Shown here: in pieces, positions 54,030-60,878 of the stretch
Layout: each line of letters begins with the position of its first letter
How positions within the stretch are numbered: the first letter of the stretch is position 1
Assembly (NCBI RefSeq): GCF_007845675.1
Contig: NZ_VOBR01000019.1
Span: 1 to 64,000 of the forward strand
Source of the DNA: Lentzea tibetensis
GTDB taxonomy: Bacteria; Actinomycetota; Actinomycetes; Mycobacteriales; Pseudonocardiaceae
Direction: 5' to 3'
Length of the DNA stretch: 64,000 bases
Position numbers and translations under genes: made by a program
The notes under the pieces: generated by a model
The model's database searches: none
Told to the model about the DNA's origin: nothing
What the model saw: the letters and a program-made list of their open reading frames with translations, nothing else

Positions 54030-54334
54030 GGCAACTCCCTCACGAACGCGGCACCCGCGTCCGCTCCTCGCTGGGCCAGGCACCACCCTGATTGGTCGTA
54101 CGCCTTCAGCCGTCTGGCCTCAGGCGGACCGACCACGAGGGCCGGGTGCCGGCCCCCTCGCGACTTTGTCTGCCACGATCAGAGCCTCCCTGCGCGGTCC
54201 GCAGTGGTCGCGTCCCGCCGCTTTCGAAGTTACCTGCGCAAGTGGCCTGTTTGCAGGCAGCCACACAGGTGAATCCCGATTTGTCATCTGCACGAAAACA
54301 ACCCGAAACGTGACCGCACGCGTATATCCGCAGG
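54030..54334 (-). other. Structured leader region upstream of phoH2
   Basis: A 305-bp gap before phoH2, unusually long for this window. It holds a strong hairpin, CGAGGGCCGG-GTG-CCGGCCCCCTCG (54136-54160, two bulged C), a second stem-loop around 54242-54263, and a possible short ORF (54120-54287). The P-loop gene begins 91 bp after that ORF. It could be a promoter with a long 5' leader, or code for a PhoAT-like antitoxin. Confidence 0.4.
54120..54287 (-). CDS. Possible small ORF upstream of phoH2 (PhoAT-like position)
   Basis: A 55-codon frame runs from ATG 54287 to a TGA at 54120, starting MTNRDSPVWLPANRP and ending KVARGPAPGPRGRSA. A GTG at 54176 preceded by GGGAGG at good spacing could alone give an 18-residue peptide (MADKVARGPAPGPRGRSA). 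GC at third positions is lower than in neighbours, and the frame ends 91 bp before phoH2 rather than overlapping it as the mycobacterial antitoxin gene does. The position is suggestive, the coding evidence weak. Confidence 0.25.
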   Translation of the reverse strand: MTNRDSPVWLPANRPLAQVTSKAAGRDHCGPRREALIVADKVARGPAPGPRGRSA

Positions 54335-55585
54335 TCAGACCTCGTTTTCCGCGATGTTGCGGGCGAGCCACGAAACGCCTTCCGCCACCTCGTCCGCGAG
54401 CATCTTCGGCACCAGGGGCTCGTCGAGGAGGCGCAGGTACCTGTCGTCGAGCGACTCGCCGGGCGCGCGGACGTCCAACCAGGCCCTGACCAGGCGCACT
54501 CCCTCGACGTAGGTGGTGGTGTACGCCCGCCACAGCGGGTCGGCCAGGAAACGCACCATCTGGCGTGCTCGCGGCTCGGGGACTAGCAGCCATCTCCGCA
54601 GGTGGTCAACCACGTCATCCGGATCCGCACCCCGATCGTGTAGCAGCAGCGCGGCGTCCTGGCGGACCGTGAGCAGCCCGGACGCCGCCAGCTCGACCCG
54701 TTCGGCGAGCTCACCGTCCATTCGCAACCCGAGGTCGCCGTAGACCTCCTCCGCCCACGGGCCCCAGCCCGCTCCGACGACCGCGTGCAGCCCGAGGTCC
54801 GCCATGCCCTCGGCCATGAGGCATTGGGGCGTGTTGATCAGGAAGATCGACTGCTCGGCGAACCCGCGCTTGGCGACGAGGTCGGCGTCCTTGCGGCAGT
54901 GCTCGGTGTGGTGCCCCGGATAGGACTCGTGCGCCACGAGGTGCGGCAGGTTCGACATGCGGTGCCCGAGGTCCGCGTTGATCGCGACGCGGGAGCGGTA
55001 GCCGCCGAGGTAGTAGTTGAAACCGCTCCACGGCTTGTCCGTGACGATGCGGTACTCGACGATCTCCTCCTCCGGCAGGTGGTAGCGCTTTCGCACGCGG
55101 TCGCGCAGCGCGCTGGAGAGCGCGTGCACGCAGCCCTGGAGCCTGCGCGCCGGGATCTCGTCGGTGGTGCGGAAGCTCGCGAGCCGGTCCCGCAGCGGCT
55201 TGCGCCCCGGCAGGATCTCGGACAGCCGGTCGTGCGCCTGCGCGTAGGTGTCCTCGTCGCCGGGCCGCACGCGCACCTGGAAGTACGTCTCGACCTCCTC
55301 GACGAACCCGATGTGCTCGCCGGCGAGCTTGCGCGCACTGCACTCGAGCGCCTTCAGGTGCGCGTCGAGGAACCGCCTGCGCGGCTCGCTCAGCTCCACG
55401 CCGACGAGGTCGCGGCGCAGCTGCCGCGCGTCGGCGGCGAGCACGTCCGGGTCCGGGCGCGTCTCGTTGTCGACCTGCCTGCGCAGTGCGGGATCGCCGG
55501 TGTACGAATCGACGATTCCGGGCTCGAGACGGCCGAGCCGGAGCCCGAGCGTCAGGTACCCGCGCACCACCTGGTTGGCGTCCAT
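54335..55585 (-). CDS. DUF885-type putative metallopeptidase
   Basis: Protein of 416 residues. The zinc-binding motif HESYPGHH (H219, E220, H225-H226) matches HExxPGHH of DUF885; FNYYLGGYRSRVAINADLGH, AEGMADLGLHAVVG and the C-terminal LADPLWRAYTTTYVEGVRLV segment also fit. It is shorter than the usual 550-600-residue secreted DUF885 proteins, lacks a signal peptide and lacks most of the N-terminal region, so it is a cytoplasmic subgroup. Substrate unknown. Confidence 0.85.
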   Translation of the reverse strand: MDANQVVRGYLTLGLRLGRLEPGIVDSYTGDPALRRQVDNETRPDPDVLAADARQLRRDLVGVELSEPRRRFLDAHLKALECSARKLAGEHIGFVEEVETYFQVRVRPGDEDTYAQAHDRLSEILPGRKPLRDRLASFRTTDEIPARRLQGCVHALSSALRDRVRKRYHLPEEEIVEYRIVTDKPWSGFNYYLGGYRSRVAINADLGHRMSNLPHLVAHESYPGHHTEHCRKDADLVAKRGFAEQSIFLINTPQCLMAEGMADLGLHAVVGAGWGPWAEEVYGDLGLRMDGELAERVELAASGLLTVRQDAALLLHDRGADPDDVVDHLRRWLLVPEPRARQMVRFLADPLWRAYTTTYVEGVRLVRAWLDVRAPGESLDDRYLRLLDEPLVPKMLADEVAEGVSWLARNIAENEV

Positions 55586-55814
55586 GGACCGGAGAGCCTA
55601 CGGCTCCTACCACAGCCACCTTCAGGCGACCGAATCGTGAAAAGAAAGCCCACCTGACGGGTGATAGTTGACGATCTTGCCGTCACACAATGGTGTCAGC
55701 ACGCACGCGCGGGGAGTTTCGAGACGCTAGCTTTTGCGCCCGAGGACCCCACCGTCCGGAGATCCCCGAAGACTCCGGAAATGACGGGGAAAACCCGACA
55801 TGAAGGAGATTGAC

Positions 55815-56087
55815 GTGAAGAAGGTAGGCGCAGTCGCCGCTGCCGCGGCCGGCCTGATGATGATCGCTGCCCCGGCCGCGATGGCGGACGGCGGCCACGG
55901 TGGCCACCACTGGAAGAACGGCCCGCTGCTGGTCGCGCTGAACGGCAACAACCTCAACGGCACCATCGGTGCCTGCGGCAACAACGTCGGCGTCTTCGGC
56001 GGTGCGGTGCCGATCAACTCGCCGTCCATCACCGAGACCTGCGCCGCCGGCGGCATCTCGGACGGCGACGACCTCAGCCAGGGCTGA
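55815..56087 (+). CDS. Small secreted two-Cys protein, chaplin-like
   Basis: Protein of 90 residues: signal peptide about 1-26 (VGAVAAAAAGLMMIAAPAAM), then a Gly/His/Asn-rich mature part with LNGNNLNGTIGACGNNVGVF and exactly two Cys 23 residues apart (ACGNNVGVFGG...SITETC). The CGN-V-G...P...C pattern recalls chaplins, which have two Cys and assemble on aerial structures, but the spacing is longer. GTG 55815 is preceded by AAGGAG at ideal spacing; ATG 55800 would add five residues. A paralogue follows after a terminator. Confidence 0.75.
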   Translation: MKKVGAVAAAAAGLMMIAAPAAMADGGHGGHHWKNGPLLVALNGNNLNGTIGACGNNVGVFGGAVPINSPSITETCAAGGISDGDDLSQG

Positions 56088-56103
56088 GTTCCCAGTCTCG
56101 AAA

Positions 56104-56133
56104 TCCGGGGACGTCATTCGTGACGTCCCCGGA
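56104..56133 (+). terminator. Terminator between the tandem small secreted genes
   Basis: TCCGGGGACGTCA (56104-56116) pairs with TGACGTCCCCGGA (56121-56133), loop TTCG. It lies 16 bp after the stop of the first copy, so the two paralogues are separate transcription units. Confidence 0.85.
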
Positions 56134-56170
56134 CTCGTTTCAGCAGTGAACACTTATAGGGAGAATTAAA

Positions 56171-56440
56171 GTGCTGAAGAAGGCAGGCGCCGTCGCGGCC
56201 GCCGCAGCGAGCTTCTTGATGGTCGGCGCCCCCGCGGCGATGGCTGACGGTGGCCACGAGTGGGAGAACGCCCCGCTGCTGGTCGTCGGCAACGCCAACA
56301 ACCTGAACGGTGTCGCGGGCGTGTGCGGCAACAACGTCGGCGTGTTCGGCGGTGCGGTCCCGATCAACTCCCCGTCCATCACGGAGACCTGCGCGGCCGG
56401 CGGCATCGAGGACGGCGACGACCTCACGGTCGAGGGCTGA
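56171..56440 (+). CDS. Small secreted two-Cys protein, chaplin-like, paralogue
   Basis: Protein of 89 residues, clearly a duplicate of the preceding gene: signal peptide (AGAVAAAAASFLMVGAPAAM), mature start ADGGHEWENAPLLVVGNANN and the shared core CGNNVGVFGGAVPINSPSIT with ETCAAGGI. Differences cluster at the N-terminal mature part (HEWENA instead of HGGHHWKNG). GTG 56171 follows a GGGAGAATTAAA site. Ends with its own terminator. Confidence 0.75.
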   Translation: MLKKAGAVAAAAASFLMVGAPAAMADGGHEWENAPLLVVGNANNLNGVAGVCGNNVGVFGGAVPINSPSITETCAAGGIEDGDDLTVEG

Positions 56441-56453
56441 TCCCAGCTGTTGT

Positions 56454-56488
56454 GAAAGGGGCGCCCCTTGTTCGGGGGCGCCCCTTTC
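56454..56488. terminator. Bidirectional terminator after the second small secreted gene
   Basis: GAAAGGGGCGCCCC (56454-56467) pairs with GGGGCGCCCCTTTC (56475-56488), loop TTGTTCG. It is 13 bp after the secreted-protein stop and 16 bp from the end of the convergent uppS, with A and T runs at both stem ends. Confidence 0.9.
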
Positions 56489-56504
56489 GCGTGCCTGGGG
56501 TAGC

Positions 56505-57284
56505 TCAGTTGCCGTAGCGGCGGTGCCGGGCCGCGTACTCGCGCATCGCGCGCAGGAAGTCCGTGCGCCGGAAGCCGGGCCAGTACGCCTCGCAGAACCA
56601 GAACTCCGAGTGCGCCGACTGCCACAGCATGAACCCGGAGAGCCGCTGCTCACCGGACGTGCGGATGATCAGGTCCGGGTCGGGCTGGCCGGACGTGTAG
56701 AGGTGCTCGGCGATGTGCTCGACGTCCAGCACCTCGGCCAGTTCCTCGATGGTGCCGCCGCTCTCCGCGTGCGCCTGGAGCAGCTTGCGCACTGCGTCCG
56801 CGATCTCCTGCCGCCCGCCGTACGCGACCGCGACGTTGACCTCGATCCCGGTGCGGTCCTTGGTGCGCGCCGACGCCGCGGCCAGCCGCGCCGCGTGCTC
56901 GGCGGGCAGCATGTCGATCGCGCCGACGTGCCGGATGCGCCACGGCTTGTCGGGCTCGGCCAGCTCGTCGACGATGTCGGAGATGATGTCCAGCAACGGC
57001 TTGAGCTCGTCGTCGTCCCGGTTCAGGTTGTCCGTGGAGAGCATCCACAGCGTGACGACCTTGACATCGGCGTCACCGCACCACTCGAGCAGCTCGAGGA
57101 TCTTGCGCGCCCCGGCGCGATGCCCGTGCGCGACGTCGGTGTAGCCGGCCTCACGCGCCCACCGACGGTTGCCGTCGAGTACGACGCCCACGTGCCTCGG
57201 ACGCTGGGCCCCGCTGAGCTCACGCCGGAGGATCCACTCGTAGAAGCGGATGATGACGGTCTTGACGCGGGAACGAAGAGCCAC
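56505..57284 (-). CDS. uppS: Isoprenyl transferase (cis-prenyltransferase)
   Basis: Protein of 259 residues. Family motifs: HVGVVLDGNRRWAREAGYTD with the catalytic Asp, AHGHRAGARKILELLEWC, VTLWMLSTDNLNR, VAVAYGGRQEI, DLIIRTSGEQRLSGFMLWQS and FWFCEAYWPGF. It condenses IPP in cis onto an allylic diphosphate. Size and the neighbouring hlyIII gene match the short mycobacterial enzyme Rv1086 (Z-farnesyl diphosphate synthase) rather than the longer decaprenyl enzyme, but product length cannot be read directly. GTG at 57284. Confidence 0.94.
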   Translation of the reverse strand: MALRSRVKTVIIRFYEWILRRELSGAQRPRHVGVVLDGNRRWAREAGYTDVAHGHRAGARKILELLEWCGDADVKVVTLWMLSTDNLNRDDDELKPLLDIISDIVDELAEPDKPWRIRHVGAIDMLPAEHAARLAAASARTKDRTGIEVNVAVAYGGRQEIADAVRKLLQAHAESGGTIEELAEVLDVEHIAEHLYTSGQPDPDLIIRTSGEQRLSGFMLWQSAHSEFWFCEAYWPGFRRTDFLRAMREYAARHRRYGN

Positions 57285-57385
57285 GTCCGAACAGCGTACG
57301 CCCGTGCGACGGCGGTCACTGAAGCGCGTGCAACGTTGGTCACTGAAGGCCGGTCGCGAACCTACGGTGCCGTAACCTCGAAGCC

Positions 57386-58057
57386 GTGACCACTGAGACC
57401 CTTCCCCCACAGCCCGCGTCGCGGCCTCGTTTGCGTGGATGGCTCCACCTCTGGTCCTTCGCCGTCTCCATCGTCAGCGGCGCGACCCTCATCGCACTGG
57501 CGGCGTCCACAGTGTCCGCGCTCGCCGCACTGGCCACTTCGGTCTACGTCGCGACCGTCCTCGGCCTCTTCGGCGTCAGCGCGATCTACCACCGCGTCAC
57601 GTGGACCAACGAGCGCGTGCGCACGTGGATGAAGCGCCTCGACCACTCGATGATCTTCGTGTTCATCGCCGGGACGTACACGCCGTTCGCCCTGCTGGCC
57701 ATGCCGCAGGACACCGGCCGCGTCGTGCTCGCCGTCGTGTGGATCGGCGCGTTGTCCGGTGTGACTCTGAAGCTCGCGTGGCCGCACTCACCCCGGTGGC
57801 TCGGGGTGCCCATCTACATCGCTCTCGGCTGGGTCGCCGTCTTCGTGCTGCCCGACCTGATGCACCACGCCGGTGTCGCCGCGCTCGTGCTGCTGCTCGT
57901 CGGCGGTGCCTTGTACACGGCCGGCGCGATCTTCTACGCCACCCGGTGGCCGAACCCGTGGCCCCAGGTCTTCGGGTACCACGAGTTCTTCCACGCGGCG
58001 ACGGTCGTGGCGGCGATCTGCCATTACATCGCCATCTGGTTCGCCCTCTACCCCTGA
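57386..58057 (+). CDS. Hemolysin III family membrane protein (PAQR)
   Basis: Protein of 223 residues with seven membrane helices. PAQR/hemolysin III motifs: SAIYHRVTWTNERVRTWMKR, LDHSMIFVFIAGTYTPFALL, and the metal-binding His end FGYHEFFHAATVVAAICHY. Usually about 210-230 residues, so complete. Role uncertain: lipid- or metal-dependent hydrolase-like activity is suggested for the family. GTG 57386 divergent from uppS, same order as Rv1085c/Rv1086. Its last 270 bases overlap the long DUF1062 frame. Confidence 0.92.
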   Translation: MTTETLPPQPASRPRLRGWLHLWSFAVSIVSGATLIALAASTVSALAALATSVYVATVLGLFGVSAIYHRVTWTNERVRTWMKRLDHSMIFVFIAGTYTPFALLAMPQDTGRVVLAVVWIGALSGVTLKLAWPHSPRWLGVPIYIALGWVAVFVLPDLMHHAGVAALVLLLVGGALYTAGAIFYATRWPNPWPQVFGYHEFFHAATVVAAICHYIAIWFALYP

Positions 58058-58684
58058 CCTGGCGAAAACCTCCTCACCTCGGGCGACGAAGGTGAAGTCT
58101 TCGCGCGCCTTCGCGTCGATGGCCATGGGCAGGCGGATGCGGCCGGAATCGACCATGCCTCGCACCACGGACCGGCTGAGTCCGAACCCGGCCGTGAGCA
58201 GCTTCTCGACTCGAACAGGTACCGGGAGCTCGAACCTGGTGAACACCTGGAGCGGCACCGCGTCCTCGCCGTCGAGTTCGTAGAACGGCATGTCGGTTTC
58301 CAGCTTCCAGGTGCCGCGCCAGTCGAGCTGGTACGCGGCCTTGCGCGCCAGCGCCGCGTCCATGACCAGATGACGCGCCATGGCCGGGTCGTTGTTCTCG
58401 AACCTCAGCAGCCGCTCGTGCTCGAGTACCCGCACGTGGACGCGTTCGTGGACGGGGACTTTCGACGTGCGGTCGCACTGCTCGCAGCCGATCAGCATCC
58501 AGACGTCGAGGAGCTTGCCGTTCGCGTTCACCCGGAACTTGCCGGTGGGGTGGTGACGCGTGGACCTGCACGACACGCACGCTTTGACGATGGCGGGCAG
58601 ACCGAGCTCTTTCACCACCCACAACGCTTTCCGGTCGATGTCGGTGCCGTCCGCGGGCATGCGGGTACTGCGAAGGTCGTTCAT
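57788..58684 (-). CDS. DUF1062 family protein with read-through 3' extension
   Basis: Protein of 298 residues if the frame is used to its stop at 57788. Residues 1-209 look like DUF1062: ALWVVKELGLPAIVKACVSC, HHPTGKFRVNANGKLLDVWM, GCEQCDRTSKVPVHERV, and the S4-like end LLTAGFGLSRSVVRGMVDSG with RIRLPM. Cys pairs (CVSC, CEQC) suggest a zinc ribbon. From 58057 leftward it lies in the antisense frame of hlyIII, and residues 210-298 have shadow composition. A TAG in another frame at 58048-58050 would end the protein at about 211 residues. ATG 58684 has GGGGGA upstream. Confidence 0.75.
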   Translation of the reverse strand: MNDLRSTRMPADGTDIDRKALWVVKELGLPAIVKACVSCRSTRHHPTGKFRVNANGKLLDVWMLIGCEQCDRTSKVPVHERVHVRVLEHERLLRFENNDPAMARHLVMDAALARKAAYQLDWRGTWKLETDMPFYELDGEDAVPLQVFTRFELPVPVRVEKLLTAGFGLSRSVVRGMVDSGRIRLPMAIDAKAREDFTFVARGEEVFARSGVEGEPDGDVMADRRHDRRRVEELVVPEDLGPRVRPPGGVEDRAGRVQGTADEQQHERGDTGVVHQVGQHEDGDPAESDVDGHPEPPG

Positions 58685-58937
58685 GGATCCCCCGAATTCC
58701 ACTGTTCACAGGGCAGGTTTCAGGCAGCGCTTCGCCGCGCGACGACGTGACAGCGCACATCGCGTCGCGTGAAGGAATCCCCGCTAGGGGCGGGTTTCGG
58801 ATGGCACGCCGGAGAGAGACGGGGAGAGACTCGACCCGTCTTCAATCCGCATGTGCAGCACTGCTCACTGACCCATGTGGGCCATGGTGGTCAACTAGAG
58901 GTCACCCGAGCAACCTGTTTTCCGAGCCCCGTGAACC

Positions 58938-59927
58938 TCAGGAGTTGAGGAACCGGGCGACCGGCCACACGCCATCGGACGTGTTCCCGATGACCGTGCG
59001 GGTCGTCCCCGACTCGGGCTCGTGCACGCTCTTGAACGACACCCCCGCGTCGCCTCCGACCAGCAGTACCGCGCTGCTCGACGCGTGCAGCCAGAAGCCG
59101 AGCCCGTACCGCAGCGACCCCGGCCCCTCGGTCTCGTCGCTGTGCGGCCGCACCATCTCGGCCACCCACTCCGGCGACACGATCCGGCCGGCGAAGAACG
59201 CTCGCCACAAGGCGCTGACGTCGGCCACCGTGGTGTAGATCCCGCCGTCCCCGCTCCCGCGGATCGGCAGGTGGAACACGTTGGTGCGCCACTCGCCGTC
59301 GACCGGCAGGTAGCCGACCGCCATGCGTTCGCCGAGCGAGTCGGACCTCAGGAAGTCGGTGTCCGCCAGGCCCGCGGGCTCGCAGACCCGTTGCAGGACC
59401 AGGTCGTGGAACGGCACGCCGCTCACCCGTTCCGCGATCAGGGCGAGCACGACGAAACCGCCGTTGCAGTACTTGAAGCGGGTGCCGGGCTCGAACTGCT
59501 GCGGATACCCGTCGAGCACCGCCAGGTACTGCTCGGTGTCCCGCAGGTTCTGCACGGGCACGGGCAGCACGTACGCGGTGATGTCGGTGAGGACGTCCTC
59601 GTCGTAGAAGTCGCCGATGCCGGACCGGTGTGCAAGCAGGTGCTCGACGGTGACGGCGTCGTCGATCAGCGGGAGGTCGTCACCGAGCACCTCACGAGCC
59701 CTCGTCGACAGGCTCAGCAGGCCCTGCTCGATCAGGCTCACCACGGTCAGCGCGGTGAAACCCTTGACGCCGCTGGCGATCGCGAAGCGGGTGTCCACCG
59801 TGTTCGGGATGCCGTACCCGCGATGGGCGAGCCCGTACGCCTTGGCGAACACCTGCCCGTCGCGGTCGACCCGGACCACGCCCGAGAAGTCGGCGGCGCG
59901 GGCGACCTCGTCCAGCTCGTCTTCCAT
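58938..59927 (-). CDS. Serine hydrolase, beta-lactamase/D-Ala-D-Ala peptidase-like
   Basis: Protein of 329 residues of the class-C beta-lactamase superfamily (AmpC/esterase-like). Nucleophile motif S52-x-x-K55 in AIASGVKGFTAL, the Tyr motif YCNGGFV, and LLVGGDAGVSF in place of the KTG/HTG box. No signal peptide, so intracellular. ATG 59927. Family members include esterases, D-amino-acid peptidases and carboxylesterases; substrate cannot be told. Flanked by 250 bp without a gene on its right-hand (upstream of DUF1062) side. Confidence 0.9.
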   Translation of the reverse strand: MEDELDEVARAADFSGVVRVDRDGQVFAKAYGLAHRGYGIPNTVDTRFAIASGVKGFTALTVVSLIEQGLLSLSTRAREVLGDDLPLIDDAVTVEHLLAHRSGIGDFYDEDVLTDITAYVLPVPVQNLRDTEQYLAVLDGYPQQFEPGTRFKYCNGGFVVLALIAERVSGVPFHDLVLQRVCEPAGLADTDFLRSDSLGERMAVGYLPVDGEWRTNVFHLPIRGSGDGGIYTTVADVSALWRAFFAGRIVSPEWVAEMVRPHSDETEGPGSLRYGLGFWLHASSSAVLLVGGDAGVSFKSVHEPESGTTRTVIGNTSDGVWPVARFLNS

Positions 59928-60065
59928 TCGGCCACCGTGGCACGACCGGCGACGCGAAGGCTCGTCAATTTCCGATCCCAGGGCGCCAGTTGAAGCTGTC
60001 GAAGCCCTCTCGGTGAGGCGGAGTTCCTTCCCCGGCAACGTGGGAGCGCTCTACCGTTCGAGGCC

Positions 60066-60203
60066 ATGCGAACCATGGGAAAGTTTCTCGTCGCGGTGGC
60101 GATCGCCGTCTCCGCGGGCTCGGGCACCGCGCTGGCGGACGACCCGGTCGGATCCGTGCCCACGCCGGTGAAGTGCCTGCCGATCATCGGCTGCCCGAAG
60201 TAG
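60066..60203 (+). CDS. Small secreted peptide, 45 residues
   Basis: ATG 60066 (or 60075) to TAG 60201-60203. A signal peptide (KFLVAVAIAVSAGSGTALAD) leaves a mature peptide of about 20 residues, DDPVGSVPTPVKCLPIIGCPK, with two Cys five apart. Pattern and size are like small secreted peptides common in Pseudonocardiaceae. Followed at once by a terminator hairpin, which supports a real transcription unit. Function unknown. Confidence 0.6.
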   Translation: MRTMGKFLVAVAIAVSAGSGTALADDPVGSVPTPVKCLPIIGCPK

Positions 60204-60216
60204 CCGATGGCTGAGT

Positions 60217-60245
60217 GGGGGAGCTACCCGGCGGACAGCTCCCCC
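60217..60245 (+). terminator. Hairpin after the small secreted peptide gene
   Basis: GGGGGAGCT (60217-60225) pairs with AGCTCCCCC (60237-60245), 11-base loop. It lies 14 bp after the TAG, and 7 bp from the end of the convergent gene at 60252. Confidence 0.75.
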
Positions 60246-60251
60246 AGTCGC

Positions 60252-60806
60252 TCAGGCCAGGTCCGGGCCCTTGTCCCGCAGGTCGTCCACCTTGGACATC
60301 GCCTCGCGCAACGAGCCGAGCCAGGTGTCGGCGTGCTCGCCGACCAGGCGGACCGCCCACGCCAGTGCCTCAGAACGGGAACGGGCGACGCCCGCCGCCA
60401 CCAGGGTGTCGAGCACCTGGCGTTCCGGCTGGCGCAGCCGCGTCATCACCGGCACGGACAGGGTCGTGAACAGCTCCGTGGTCCCGCCCAGCGTGGCGCC
60501 CCAGGCGACCTTGCGGCCGTAGCGGTGCTCGGCCTGCCGGGCGATGTCGATGCGTTCGTCGCGGGTCTGCTCGCGCCACCTGCTGATGCGGCCGGACTCG
60601 GCTGACGCGCGCGCCGCGTCGTCGAACTCGCCCTCCAGTGCGGGCAGGGTGCCCACCACCAGGATCTCCTCGCGGTCGACGGTCACGGTCGGCGCGCCCG
60701 TGAACCAGCCGTCCGGCAGGCGGCCCGCGAACCAGGCCGCCGCGTCGTCCGCTGACGGCAGGTCCGCCTGCTGCCAGCCTCCTCTTCCTCGCCATCCACG
60801 ACCCAT
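60252..60806 (-). CDS. Conserved actinobacterial protein, possible RHH fold
   Basis: Protein of 184 residues. The N-terminus is Gly/Arg/Trp-rich (GRGWRGRGGWQQADLP), then a conserved block DDAAAWFAGRLPDGWFTGAP with VTVDREEILVVG, then SGRISRWREQTRDERIDIAR, and the C-terminal stretch LDTLVAAGVARSRSEALAWA with VRLVGEHADTWL. That last part looks like a ribbon-helix-helix or short coiled regulatory domain. I recall close relatives across actinobacteria but no function. The TGATTACA repeats directly upstream suggest autoregulation. ATG 60806 chosen over 60812. Confidence 0.7.
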   Translation of the reverse strand: MGRGWRGRGGWQQADLPSADDAAAWFAGRLPDGWFTGAPTVTVDREEILVVGTLPALEGEFDDAARASAESGRISRWREQTRDERIDIARQAEHRYGRKVAWGATLGGTTELFTTLSVPVMTRLRQPERQVLDTLVAAGVARSRSEALAWAVRLVGEHADTWLGSLREAMSKVDDLRDKGPDLA

Positions 60807-60817
60807 GACCACTCCCC

Positions 60818-60860
60818 TGATTACATGATTACGTTATTACCGACGTTACGCCTGTAATCA
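60818..60860. promoter_or_regulatory. Repeat operator cluster (TGATTACA)
   Basis: Three head-to-tail repeats, TGATTACA (60818-60825), TGATTACG (60826-60833) and TTATTACC (60834-60841), are followed by an inverted copy TGTAATCA (60853-60860). The outer copies also share CCCCT/AGGG flanks. The cluster lies 12 bp upstream of the possible RHH protein gene start, overlapping its expected promoter, and just past the end of the YyaL-like gene. A direct-repeat operator fits RHH repressors. Binding is an inference. Confidence 0.5.
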
Positions 60861-60878
60861 AGGGAGGGGTGTTCGCTC

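Noticed and set aside
55586-55814. c-di-AMP (ydaO) riboswitch before the small secreted genes
   Set aside because: The diagnostic GGGTGAATCC-type and closing motifs could not be found in order.
58685-58937. tRNA or small RNA between DUF1062 and the serine hydrolase
   Set aside because: No cloverleaf could be folded by eye; only a short CCCGC/GCGGG stem near 58780 was seen.
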